64,000 nt of DNA from Centrapalus pauciflorus (taxonomy: Eukaryota; Streptophyta; Magnoliopsida; Asterales; Asteraceae). Under the pieces are notes generated by a model. That model had not been told where the DNA came from, made no database searches, and saw only the letters and a list, made by a program, of their open reading frames with translations. Shown in pieces: positions 36,426 to 47,787 of the stretch. The stretch's first letter is position 1. Every line of letters starts with the position of its first letter. Made by a program: the position numbers and the translations under genes. The stretch is from contig JAANYP010003258.1 of assembly GCA_020465985.1 (NCBI GenBank), forward strand, positions 1,133,501 to 1,197,500. The letters run 5' to 3'.

Positions 36426-38888
36426 CTCCCCCTCAAGTTGAACGGTAGGATTTCCAAAATTCAACTTGACCAAACAATTGTTGAAGATTCTCTCATTAAC
36501 AGCTTTTGTCAGAATGTCGGCCAGCTGGTCTTCTGATCGAACAAATGGTAATTCAATGATCTTTGCTTCTATTTTTTCTTTAATGAAGTGTCTGTCCACT
36601 TCTACATGTTTTGTACGATCATGCTGGACTGGGTTTTCTGATATTTGGATGGCTGCTTTGTTATCGCACATGATTCTGCTCGTTTCTTTAGGGGGAAAAC
36701 CAATATCTTTTAATAGTTTTCGAATCCATAAGACTTTGGCTAATCCCCGTGCTATCCCTCTGAATTCTGCTTCAGCGCTTGAAAGAGCTACCACCTTTTG
36801 TTTTTTGCTTCTCCATGTGACAAGGTTTCCACCGACTAGAGTGAAGTAACCGGATGTTGATCTTCTACTTCCTTTATCTCCTGCCCAGTCTGCATCCGTA
36901 TATACCTGAGTTTTTAAATGCCCATTTGGTTTGAATAAAACTCCATGAGGTGTTCCTTTAAGATATCTAACAATTCTCCACACTGCTTCCATATGGGTGA
37001 GTTGAGGTTGATGCATGAATTGGCTTACCACCCCTACAGCGTAGGCTATATCTGGACGGGTATGTGAGAGATAAATCAACTTACCCACAATCCGTTGGTA
37101 TCTCTCTTTGTCCGCCAACTCTGCTCCTTCTTCCATATGAAGTTTATAATTTACAACCATAGGAGTATCCACGGGTTTGCAATCGATCATCCCTGTTTCT
37201 GCCAATAAGTCAAGGACATATTTTTTTTGGCAAATGAAAATACCTTGTTTTGACCTTAGTACTTCAATCCCAAGGAAGTATTTAAGTCTGCCCAAATCTT
37301 TCATTTCGAACTCTGAGAACAAGTTTGTCTTTAACCTTGTCATTTCTTCTTCATCGTTCCCTGTAATTATCATATCATCAACATAGATAATTAAGCAGGT
37401 TATAAGTTTGTTTCTTCGTTTAAGAAACAGAGTATGATCTGAATTACTTTGTTTAAACCCATATTTTTTCATAGCTAAAGTGAACCTGCCAAACCAAGCT
37501 CGGGGAGATTGTTTCAATCCATAGAGTGATTTCTTCAGACGACACACTTCCCCAGGTTTAAAGTTTCTCGTGAATCCAGGAGGAGCTTCCATATAGACTT
37601 CTTCTTTAAGCTCTCCATGAAGAAAAGCATTTGTCACATCAAACTGATGAAGTGGCCATCCTTGATTCGCGACTATTGAGAAGAGAACTCTAATTGTGTC
37701 AATTTTGGCCACCGGAGAAAAAGTCTCGGAGTAATCAATCCCATACGTCTGAGTGTACCCTTTAGCTACCAACCGGGCTTTGTATCTTTCAATGGTTCCA
37801 TCCGGTTTGTGTTTTATGGTGAAAACCCAACGACATCCCACCGTTTTTTTTTCAAATGGGAGGGTACATTTTTCCCATGTATCGTTTTTCTTTAGTGCAT
37901 CCATCTCTATTTTCATTGCTTTTTTCCAAATCTTCGATTCTAAAGCTTGTTCGACGGTGGTTGGGATTTCTTCCGAATATAGTGACGCAACAAATGCTTG
38001 GGCCTCTTTAGATAAATTTCCTTTAGCTATGTTTGCCATAGGATATCTTGAGCTTCGGGCCTCCTTTGCAGGAGAATATCTTTTTGGTGGAACTCCTCTA
38101 TTAGCCCTTGGAGGGAGAACATATCTTCCAGTTGACTCAGCTTGTATTTGATCTTCTTGTTCATCCTGTAATGGGACATCTTGCTCTATCTCATGGTTAG
38201 ATGAATCAAAAGTATCAACACTCTCATGGGTTTGAAAGCTAGAAGAGAAGTCAATATTCTCAATATTACCGTTGGTTTGCGAGTTACTTACCTCGGATTC
38301 CAGGTTGGGAAGATCATTTTCAGTGCCACTGATTGTTGGTGCCGCGGATTGTGGTGAAGACTCGGTTTGGGTACTGTGACTGACTTCTTCTGATGATGGG
38401 ATCCATTTCAACCAACTCAATGTGTCACTGTACTCTTTCTCCCCCTGACCAGTGTGTTGGGTGTTATAAAAGTATTCAGTTTCAAGAAAATCACAATTCA
38501 TGGTGGTGAACATGTGACGTCTTTTTGGACTGTAACACCGGTATCCTTTCTGGTTTACTCCATAACCCACAAAGACACATTTTTCAGCACATGGATCAAG
38601 TTTGGTGCGTTCTATTTTTGGTATGTGGACAAAAACAGAACAACCAAACACACGAGGTTGGAGGGTAAGAGCAGAAGGAAGTTTAGTGAATTCAGACAAT
38701 GTTTGAAGAGGGGTTTTGAGATCAAGAGCTTTGGTTGGAAGACGATTTATAAGATAGGTTGCTGTGGCAAGAGCTTCAGGCCAAAAAGATCTTGGGACTT
38801 TGGATTCAATTAGGAGGGCACGTGTTATTTCTAAAAGAATACGGTTTTTTCGTTCGGCAACACCGTTTTGTTCGGGGGTATAAGGACA
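36420..38888 (-). pseudogene. Copia polyprotein, part after the internal stop: integrase C-terminal half, reverse transcriptase, RNase H
   Basis: Open for 822 codons in the same frame as the upstream part, but cut off from it by the stop at 38889-38891. It begins with the end of the integrase core, including the third catalytic acid (Glu) of the DDE triad, then the GKGYxR-like integrase tail region. Counting from the first internal Met at 38699, a Ser/Glu-rich spacer spans 100-200, reverse transcriptase 260-510 with its YVDD box at 439-442, and RNase H 595-730 with Asp602, the AEAE pair near 643-645 and Asp679. No further frameshift or stop is seen. The final codons overlap the polypurine tract and the 3' LTR. 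Without a start of its own it should not be translated efficiently. Confidence 0.93.
36426..36436 (-). other. Polypurine tract of the copia element
   Basis: On the minus strand TTGAGGGGGAG lies directly before the 3' LTR. It primes plus-strand DNA synthesis. It is also coding: the polyprotein runs through it and ends on a stop whose bases are the first of the LTR. Confidence 0.9.
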
Positions 38889-40997
38889 TTAAGTTTGATG
38901 AATTATCCCCCTTTTTTGACAAAACTCTTTCATGGTGGTGTTAACGAATTCTCCCCCGTTATCAGATCGTAGAATTTGTATGTCTCTTTTGAATTGGGTT
39001 TTAATCATGGTATAAAATATAGAGAATTTGTCAAAAACTTCAGATTTATTTGTCAAGAAATAGGTCCAAGTCATACGTGTACAATCATCAATAAAAAGCA
39101 AGAAATACCGAAAATTTTGTCCTCCAGTAATTTTTGCTGGTCCCCATACATCCGAATGAATCAATGAAAAAGGATAATCCACTTTAGTATTATTTGGTTT
39201 GAAGGCATGTTTATGACTCTTGGCCAAAACACAAGTTTCGCAACTTAATACTTCATTTGAAGGAAACAATTTAGGAAATAAAAGATGTAAATAACTGGTA
39301 GACGGGTGTCCCAACCTCCTATGCCATAACCAAGTTTCCCTGTTTGTAGTTCCATGAGCCAGCATCACAGTACCTTGACGAGACACTTCATCCACGTAGT
39401 ATAATCCTTGGCGTTCAGTGCCACGTCCAATAATCATTCCCGTCCTGATGTCCTGTAAGATACAAAAAGTAGGATGCATTAGAACTGTGCAGTTTAGTTC
39501 TTTTGTAACATGGCTGATTGATAACAGTTTATGTGCTAAGGATGGGACATAAAGACAATTTGATAACTTCAAGGTTGGTGAAATTTCAATAGTTCCTCCT
39601 CCTTTCACTTGAACTATTCCCCCATTAGCAGTATGAATTTGAGATTTTCGAGGTTTTGATATTGAACACAAATCTGAAAGCTCAAATGTCATGGTGTCAG
39701 TAGCACCACAATCAAATATCCATGAATCATTATTTATTTTTTCATAATTTGTTGCCATATTAACCTCTCCAAAGCTAACATTATTTTTGGGTTTATTTAA
39801 CAAATCAAGAATTTGAGGACTAAAGAACTTTGGATTAAGAATTGTAGTACTAGAAGTGGAAGGGCTTGAGATGGGACTCTCAAACCCTGTACCTGATCCG
39901 TCCTCCAATTTTTCTTTATTCACTGCTGCAAAAAAACCAAATCGATTTTCTTTTCCGTTGTTGGTGATCTCTGAGTTACCCACGGCAGCCGCCGCTTTGC
40001 CGTTTTTACCCTTCTTGTGTCCATCAGTCCACCATTCTGGGTATCCAACGAGTTTGAAGCACTGCTCCTTTGTGTGTTTCATCATGCCACAGTGGCCACA
40101 CTTCAACCGTGACTTGTCCACCCGAAATGATGACCCCTCCGGTTGTCCACGGTCTGATCGACGTTGACCTTTTGCGCTGAATCCTAAGCCCTCGGTTTCA
40201 CTCAAACCAGATACTACAAGTCCGGTCGCCACACCCTGTGGTGAAGGTGTGCCGTCTGAAGCTGCCCCAAGAATATGTTGGTGAGCGGTTTCCTTTCTTA
40301 CAGCAGCGTAGGCTTCTTCAGCTGAGGGCAAGGGATCCCATCGCAAGATTTCTCTTTTAATGGGGTCGTATTTACGATCAAGAGCATTTAAAAATTGAAA
40401 TAATTTCTGTTCGGCTCTAATTTTGTTATAAGCCGTGATGTCGATTGCACATGTCATGGGGTTTGGGTCTCTTCTTTCTATCTCACCCCAAATCCCCTGC
40501 ATCGTGATCCATAGATCTTCAAGAGACGTACCAGTTTGCTTGATTTCATTTGCTTTGACATGTAGGTCAAACGTTTGCAGTTTATCCTTGCCACTGCTAT
40601 AAGTGATGACCAAAGCATCCCACAGTGATTTTGCAGTAGGAAACTCAGTCAAATTGCTAGCAAGAGTAGGTTCTATGTTTTGTATAAGCCACGAGAAGAC
40701 AACCAGGTCATCTTGCTCCCATTGCTCATACGTCTCAGCTGTTGTTTCTGGGGGATTTGTGGACAAATGGCTTAAGAGGATCTTTGATTTTCCTCCTATT
40801 GCGACTTTGATCATCCGAGCCCATAAAGCATAATTTTGACTGTTGAGGTTGAGGCTAATCTTGAGGCTATCAGAAAGATTCTGTTTTGGGTTCTGGGTTT
40901 GGGAATTAAGGCCATTCTTAATGAGATTGGCGATTTGGATGGTTAACTCGTCGTTGCTGATGTTGGTTTTGTGGACTGTGCTATCGACATTAGTCAT
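38889..40997 (-). pseudogene. Copia polyprotein, part before the internal stop: gag, protease, first half of integrase
   Basis: 702 residues from the ATG at 40997, 93 bp inside the 5' LTR. The gag region (about 45-240) contains NSQNYALWARMIKVAI, as in plant copia gag. A zinc knuckle CX2CX4HX4C spans Cys300-Cys313. The protease active site reads Asp429-Cys430-Gly431 instead of the usual Asp-Ser/Thr-Gly. The HHCC zinc domain of integrase is at about 558-591, followed by core residues Asp616 and Asp679. The frame ends in TAA at 38889-38891, 23 residues after Asp679 and before the catalytic Glu, so this product lacks a complete integrase, reverse transcriptase and RNase H. Confidence 0.94.
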
Positions 40998-41078
40998 GAT
41001 AGTTTGGTAAGAAAGAATTTGTGGATGATTGGTAGATGATGAGCAGAACGTTGTTTGATCCTAGGACCATTCAACACT

Positions 41079-41090
41079 GCTCTGATACCA
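41079..41090 (-). other. Primer-binding site of the copia element
   Basis: On the minus strand TGGTATCAGAGC directly follows the 5' LTR. It is complementary to the 3' end of plant initiator methionine tRNA, the usual copia primer. Confidence 0.95.
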
Positions 41091-41325
41091 TGTTAAAATG
41101 AATAATCAGAGGGCTTTATATTGTATTAATTCTCAAAATGTTTTTGTTAATTTACAATGAAAAAGAGGGCCTTTATTTATAGGCACTGATACAGAGATAT
41201 AAAAGGAATTGCAAGGCTGTCATGGAGCTGTAATTGAGGAGGATAATCTTTTAAATTTGGGAGATGATGCTGATTGTTGATTGATCCCATAAATTTCTCA
41301 TCATAATTTCTCCCTTTTTCTAACA
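41091..41325 (-). repeat. 5' LTR of the copia element, with promoter
   Basis: On the minus strand this is the upstream LTR. It contains CCTATAAATAAAGG (plus-strand 41170-41183), which can serve as TATA box and contains an AATAAA polyadenylation signal. The LTR edge at 41325 lies 121 bp beyond the stop codon of JAZ paralog B. Confidence 0.95.
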
Positions 41326-41446
41326 TATAATAGCATTAATTTTTAGCTCCAATATATAATGCATAATTCATGAGGAAACTAGAAAATCGAAATCGCTAAT
41401 TAACACCTCTATTATAATATATGCTAAAGAGATCAATATATGCTAG

Positions 41447-42966
41447 CTAGGAATGGTATGGAGAATTTGCTTGAATCCTATGCTTTCTCTTTTGAAGAAA
41501 CCATTGTAAAGATCTTTTCATCGACAGCCCACCTTGGCTACCTATCAAGGGTGATATCATCGGCGAAGATGGCTCCGAAGAGGTTGTTGAACCCAATATT
41601 TTCCTTCCTTTTTCCTCTATCTCTTCGCCTGCTAACTTTATTATTGCCCTTGCCTACAATAACATATGCATGTTATTACTTAATACTACGTCCGTACTTC
41701 TGTTTAAAAAATTGTTAAATAAAAGATGTCAAAAACTAATTATATAAAATATGAAAAACAAAAATTTCACGGGCTTCATTAATTTGCATGAACTTGAAAG
41801 TACATTTGTTTTAGAAGAAATTATAATTTATATGTATTACATGTTTACATTATTAATTGTATTTTTTTTAAATTAAAAATTACATGTATTTTTGTCACTT
41901 TATATGTTTTTCATATAGTTTTTTTACATTTGATATTGGGTCTTGATGTTGTCTTTCTTTAAGTATTTACGTATATATATTCAACAACAAATACCCAAAC
42001 TTTTTCCCTCAAGCTAAAGCAAATTTATTTTTGTCATATTCATTTTGGTATCTATGATTTCAAATTAAGTGTTGAACAAGGAAAAAAACCATAATGATTT
42101 TTATTATTTATGTCACTAAAAAAGTTTCATATTTTAATATTTTTATCAATCAAGTAAAGGTACCAAGATTGAATATGATAAAAAAATAGGAACAAAAATA
42201 AAAAAATAAAGAACAACCAAATCAAAAGAATACGAAAGTAATTCTTTTTAATAAAAAATATAAAGTTAGGATTTGGTGTTTTAAGTTTTCATAGGATAAG
42301 AAAAGGAGTTAATTGTATGTCTTTGTTAAAAGGTGCGATCGAAGAAAAACAGTAAAAGTAAAAATCTGAAATAAGTTATTTGTTAGTTTACAGAATTACG
42401 TACAAGTAGAAATAAAAAAAAATTACCTGGAGCTCAGTAACGTCACAAACGCTGATCTTTCCGTCATAAAAGATTGTTAGTTCACTTAGTTGTTGGTTTT
42501 CCTTCTCACTTGAATTTGAATCCTCACCCAAACCCAATGCATTCATGATTCCTTCACTATAATAATAATATATACATATCACCAATTTAATTACTACTTT
42601 CCATCCCTAATAATAAATAAAAGTTAAACAAATGTTTAATTAAAACATTAGCTACTCAAAGACCATGTTTGTTTATCTCTTAATAAAATAATTAAGTGGT
42701 CATTTTACATTTGAATGACTTCTTAATGATTTTATTAAGACGAACCCTTTCGGTTATCATTTGAAATATGAATTGGCACATAAGAAATTCGAATGCCATA
42801 TTTTAATTAACCGACTGACGATAGATAGATTTCATTTCAATGTGAATCGAAACCGATGGAAAAAAGCATACCTGAGGCTGGGGCTGGTGTTTGGTTGATG
42901 GTGATCGGAAAAAATGAAAGGAGAGGGCGGCACAAGGCGGAGCTCCAAATTGCAATTTCTCCTCAT
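41447..42966 (-). CDS. JAZ: JAZ (TIFY) repressor, JAZ7/JAZ8 type, paralog B
   Basis: Three minus-strand exons, 42966-42872, 42556-42427 and 41653-41447, give 143 residues with GT-AG introns in phases 2 and 0, as in paralog A. The N-terminus MRRNCNLELRLVPPS holds a canonical EAR motif (LELRL, residues 7-11), as in Arabidopsis JAZ8. TIFY is at 59-62 (LTIFYDGKISV). Exon 3 begins ARAIIKLAGEE, the alpha-helical part of the ZIM domain. The Jas motif spans Ser123-Tyr141 (SLQWFLQKRKHRIQANSPY) and lacks the upstream LPIAR degron. It is predicted to repress MYC-type activators with TOPLESS and to resist JA-Ile-triggered turnover. Compared with A, exon 3 has a longer Ser/Pro-rich linker. A copia element lies 121 bp past the stop codon; a G-box is 298 bp upstream of the start. 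Confidence 0.95.
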
Positions 42967-43263
42967 ATTCAATTGAGAGAGCGGAGAGAGAATTGATATT
43001 GAAGGAGGTGGGTAAGAATTATAATTAATCTACAATGAATATATAATATGCTTTTGTGTAATGATAAACATTTTAAATAAATAAAATAAACATAAAACAA
43101 GAAAAGAAAAGAAAAAGAAAAGCGGCGCTGTTTAATTGTTTATATGTGTATAAAAAATGAAAAGGACACGTTTAAAACGATATTATTCATATGATTATTG
43201 ATTATTCCTACATATCTATATATATAGTACAAACACCCTCACCTTCCCACGTTCTTTTTCTTT

Positions 43264-43269
43264 CACGTG
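43264..43269 (-). promoter_or_regulatory. G-box upstream of JAZ paralog B
   Basis: Perfect CACGTG 298 bp upstream of the start codon, near a second ACGT core at 43249-43252. Likely MYC-binding by analogy with other JAZ promoters. Confidence 0.6.
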
Positions 43270-44100
43270 CACGCCTCCCACTCCCGCCCTCAAATTTTCT
43301 TTTAACCCATTTCTTTTTTTTTTTTTAAATCATTTTTTAATTTAACATTTACTATAATTAATTCTTTAAAGACCATAATTTTGTTATTTCAAAATCAATC
43401 CCCAAGATACTAAACTTAATTAAACGTGTGAATGCTAATAAATAGTCCCAACATATTACAATAATATTTTAAAAAAAACCATATCTTTATATATTCAAAA
43501 GATAAATGATTTAAAATAAATAAGAATTGAGTAAATGTATGAAAAATTCGTATGAATGATATATATCATTTACATAAATTTATATGGTCAACAATTCATT
43601 GAAACTTTCAAATAGTTTCAAGATGTGTTTGTGTGTAATATTTTGCAAACAACATTATATTGTTAATTTAAATGTTACGAAAAAAATTAAAATATTTTTA
43701 AAGAATGTACACATTAGATTTTTAAAAAGATTCTGTTGAACTTATTTACACACACATACAACATTAAAATAACCACTCAACCTATCCATAAATAAAAAAA
43801 CACAAAATTTATAAGCATAATGTGTATATTTATCATGTTCATAATCATTTTTTTAAATAAATATGATATTAACTATTGACATGGATAAAACTTTAAAGTT
43901 TACTAAGTTAACAATTTTCTAATTTATAACTTCGAATTAATCAATCAAACAAAAAAAAATTATAAATATAATATTCCTTCTCTTCCATACAAATTAAATG
44001 TCACAAGATCAAAACGAATTATTCAATTTTGACTTTTCCTTTGAGGTTTCTTCACTCTTGGAATAATAGTCAACGCATGGATACTTTCTTAAAGTATCTA
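43270..44100. other. Intergenic, no gene seen
   Basis: AT-rich sequence with no coding signal. Confidence 0.5.
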
Positions 44101-44952
44101 TCTATACTTATTAATAAAAGAAAACAATTTATGCCACATGTCAATCTCTTATATATTTTCATTTTCCCTTCTAATTTTCCTAAAATTACTCATCTTTACA
44201 TTTTTTGCAAATTATTAATGCTAAATAAGACTTTCCTTCTTGAAGCATTAATTATTAAGAATAAAATACTAATTCAAAGAAAAAGTGTTTTGAATTTTCA
44301 TTTTAACTAATATATTAAAATCATACAATAAATTTTAATTTTAATTATTTGAATTGAAGCTTTTTAAAATTCAAATTTTCTTATGAAATAAAAACTATAT
44401 AAATTCAATTTTAAAATATTACTATAATTTGTATATCAACAAAATAACAAAAAATAATTATTGACATGATATTATCTGCATTAATCATTTGTTTTTTCTT
44501 CCATCATCATAGAGTAAAAATCATCTATTATTCAAATAATACATAAAGTTATTTAATTATTATAATTTGTAATTAATACTTATTAAGTTAAAATTTAGTA
44601 ACCAATAAATAAGTAATCATTTTTCAAGTATTACTTTTCATTAATTGTTATTATGTTCTAGATAAAAAATATTAACAATTTTAAATTTTAATTCAAAATC
44701 TTTTATCATTATAATACTTAATCTAAAAGAATTTTAACGAATATTATTATACTTGTATTATATAATTATAAAATCTATATTAAATATGTGTATGCACGCA
44801 ATAAAATATATATAAATTTTTGATCTATTATCATATTTTTTTTTTGTATAATTCATATATTATAATTATTGAAAATATATATCTTAATATATTTTTACTA
44901 TATAAATAATTTTTTTTAATCAGTCCATGTAATACATGGGTTATTAGACTAG
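44101..44952 (+). mobile_element. Helitron D (852 bp)
   Basis: Starts TCTATACTTATTAATAAAAG after an A and ends with the hairpin CCATG-TAATA-CATGG, then GTTATTAGACTAG before a T. Non-autonomous; the interior is AT-rich without Rep/helicase coding. Confidence 0.85.
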
Positions 44953-45184
44953 TAATAAATAAAAAAAATTGTTAGATGAATTTCCAATCACAAAAGGGGG
45001 ACAATTGGAAAGTGTGGGTCCCGAAATAATACATCATATCATACATTGTGGCAATTTAATTCAACCAAAGTAGGAAACTTATTATGATGCTTCAAAGTAT
45101 TCATGGAGGGTATGATCATGATAATGCTAGATGAGGAAATTAAAGCATTTCATCCACAGTTAAAAAGATGATGACGAGAAAAAA

Positions 45185-45300
45185 AACCCGGATTATCCGA
45201 ACCGGACCAGTTCTCGGTCCTATTATTTCTTTAATACGGTTTTCGATTCCACCTAGTTCGGTTTTTTAACCAAAACCGGACCAAAATTTGAAAAGTCAAT
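45185..45300. mobile_element. hAT-like MITE fragment
   Basis: Contains paired ccgaaccggaccag / ggtccta and ttcggtttttta / aaccaaaaccgg motifs of the family at 4993 and 56124, but no clear ends. Confidence 0.4.
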
Positions 45301-45677
45301 TAAATTAAAAAACAAGATTTCCATGATTTTCTACTAATCTTTCTTTTAGGAACCGTAAATATCCACACCATTGGAACCATGAACACTTGATTTTTCAAAA
45401 CCCGTGATTCTTCATGAAATATATCATCCAAATCAACAAGGGTTTGTCAAAATTATTCAAAACCAACAAGTTTTTATCAAGAAATTTCAAAGCTATTGAT
45501 GGAAAATTGGGTTTCTTCCTCCATAGAAGATACTCAAACTCAAGTATGTGTTATATATTCATTATGTTCTATCTTGATCATCATATTTTAATCTTGATTA
45601 ATTTTTTTCATTATCTTACCTTCAAGTCTTGATTTATATAGATGGTTTATATAGTTGTGAAACTCTATAGCTTCAAT

Positions 45678-46180
45678 TCATGGATTTAAATCAAATTTTA
45701 ATCCGACACCATTTGCCGAGCCATTCGTTATTTCTAGCACCCATCTGTCCATAAATTTAACCTCCCGGTTTGTTTCCAAAACAAATAATCTTGGGAAAAT
45801 ATCCATTAACATACCGTCTAAATTGACAGGTTTCAATGACCTGAAATTAACCTTCGAGCTAACAACAAAGAACCTTGTGAAAGTCGATTGTAACCTAATT
45901 CCGCAACCTTCAAAATAATTGTTTACACCATTAATGACGGACCAACACTTAGCGCCAGGACTGGTCCTGTTCCCCTCCACGAGTCGCTGCCAACCATAGA
46001 GTTCATTAATGACAATTTTCTATATAGAAGATTATTCCTTAACGTACCTCTAGTGCAACTTTGCCAAGAGCGCCAAGTTTTTAACTCTAAGATTATGGAT
46101 TCCCAGCCGCCAAGTCTTTTTGGATCGGTGATTTTCTTCCAGGCTACCTAGTAAATTTTCTTAATCCCCATATAAAGTCT
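45678..46180 (-). mobile_element. LINE ORF2 fragment, minus strand
   Basis: On the minus strand, around 46140-46000 a segment reads WKKITDPKRLGGWES, the WxxVxxPKxxGGLG signature that follows the reverse transcriptase in plant LINEs. In another frame, 45980-45678 gives GAKCWSVINGVNNYF and IFPRLFVLETNREVKFMDRWV, matching the region before the zinc-binding end. The frame shift shows a decayed copy. Confidence 0.7.
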
Positions 46181-46581
46181 TCACGGATACTATCCAACTT
46201 AGTCACCATAGCAACATGGCAAGAAAATGGCTTGTTTGTTTGACTTGAAATTGAATTTGATTTCAACTTCGAATCTGATTAGAATTTCTATGGCTTGTTT
46301 GTTTGGCTTCAAATCCGATTTCATATCGTAGTATTAATTTAAATTTTGTTTCAATTTAGGGTTTGTATGTAATTGTTTTTCCATTGATTCAAGATAGTGT
46401 CAGCGAAAGAAGGCGGGGTGACTGAAATGTTTAACAACATATATATTCGATTGAATGTCATGTTTTTCATTATTTTAACAAAATATTAACGTAAGGATCA
46501 AAATGATAAAAAGTAAAGTAGAGTGACCAAATCAATAAAAATGAGAAAACCAGTACTTTATTTATAGTATCTATATCTATA

Positions 46582-47561
46582 TCTATTAATAAAACAAAAC
46601 CATTCGTGACACGTGTCACTTTCTCAGCTCTCCTAATTTTTGTTTTCCCGCTCATTTTGCCTAATATAATTCTTTCATTTTATTTACATAATTGATTTTA
46701 GAGAAGCTAATTGATTTTAAATAAACTAAAAGATGACTAATATAATTATAATTAATGATTTAAATACTTTCTAATTTACCTAAAATGTTTTATCAAGAAT
46801 TGTATAATTTATTTATAAAAAAATAATTTTCTATTTTCAAACTTTAAATTAAATGTTACATGTTTTGATCCTAATTATAATTTATAATTATATAATTGAT
46901 TTTTACGTTTTCGTCCTTCCATGTCATTTTTTTACATAGAAGTACCCAAGTTAATTTTTTCTTTTTTGAACATTAGAACCCGATTTTTCAGTTTTTAAAA
47001 ACTCGGTTCACAAATTATAACAGGGGTCTAATGTCCAAATTTCACTAAACCAAAAAGGAAAATTTAACTGGAGGTTTTTTATTGAAAGAAATAACATGGA
47101 GGGACGAAAACGCAAAAAACGCAAAAACATGTTGATTTTTCCATAATAAACTCTAATAATAAATGAATAACTTTACTTATTGCTCGGATTATCATGTGTA
47201 ATCACCCAGCAATTTACACGTGGCATATCATATTCTAGAATAACAAATAATATATGAATCATATCTTTCTAAATTTACATCTAATATAATAAGATTTAAA
47301 ATCAATTCAAACCAAATATTCATATTTAAATGTTTGATAACTACAACATAATAGGATGTTTAAAGATGATAAAAAAAAAAACATATTATGATTCATATAT
47401 AGAATTCTAAAAAAATTATAGTTTTTGTCAAATTATAATATAATTCTTATATTTTATAATAAAATTAATATTTTTATGTTTTAATTCTTAGCTTGTAGCA
47501 TGTATTTAATATGAACAACTATATATTAAAACATCCGCGTAATACGCGGGTAATAAACTAG
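46582..47561 (+). mobile_element. Helitron E (980 bp) with a nested repeat
   Basis: Starts TCTATTAATAAAACAAAACC after an A and ends with the perfect hairpin CCGCG-TAATA-CGCGG, then GTAATAAACTAG before a T. Bases 46910-47155 inside it are the unclassified repeat also found at 22340. Confidence 0.85.
46910..47155. mobile_element. Unclassified MITE-like repeat, copy 2 of 3, inside Helitron E
   Basis: Contains ttttcgtccttccatgtcat near the left and, inverted, the same phrase near the right (catggagggacgaaaacg), with ccataataaa at the far right. It is copy 1 (22340-22545) in reverse orientation. Confidence 0.6.
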
Positions 47562-47787
47562 TAAACCCTATAAAATAAAATAATATTAAATCAGATATTT
47601 ATAAATGGATGATTCTATTCACGCTCCTAACCTATCAATATTGACATCCCAAATCACGTTTAATTTGACAACTTCTTATTATGTTAATATATATTTATTA
47701 ATATAATATTTAAAAAGGCTGTGTGTGATGAGAGTGCATTTAGTAAAAAAGGTTATCAACAGCAACTCCCTAAACAAAAAATGTCTG

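Larger units (their letters stand above)
36191..41325 (-). mobile_element. Ty1/copia LTR retrotransposon, full length (5135 bp)
   Basis: Two 235-bp LTRs (TGTTA...TAACA), a TATAA duplication on both sides (36186-36190 and 41326-41330), a primer site matching initiator methionine tRNA, a polypurine tract, and one long reading frame in the order gag, protease, integrase, reverse transcriptase, RNase H, which is diagnostic of copia. It reads on the minus strand, the same direction as the flanking JAZ genes, and its 5' LTR faces the 3' end of JAZ paralog B. One in-frame stop interrupts the polyprotein. Confidence 0.98.

Noticed and set aside
36466..40167. Several plus-strand frames of 60-132 codons in the copia element
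   Set aside because: All are antisense shadows of the conserved gag-pol reading frame.
45414..45632. Possible exon (MKYIIQINKGLSKLF...) with a GTATGT donor at 45544
   Set aside because: The start and donor are plausible, but no following exon or known protein could be found, and it is surrounded by hAT and LINE fragments.
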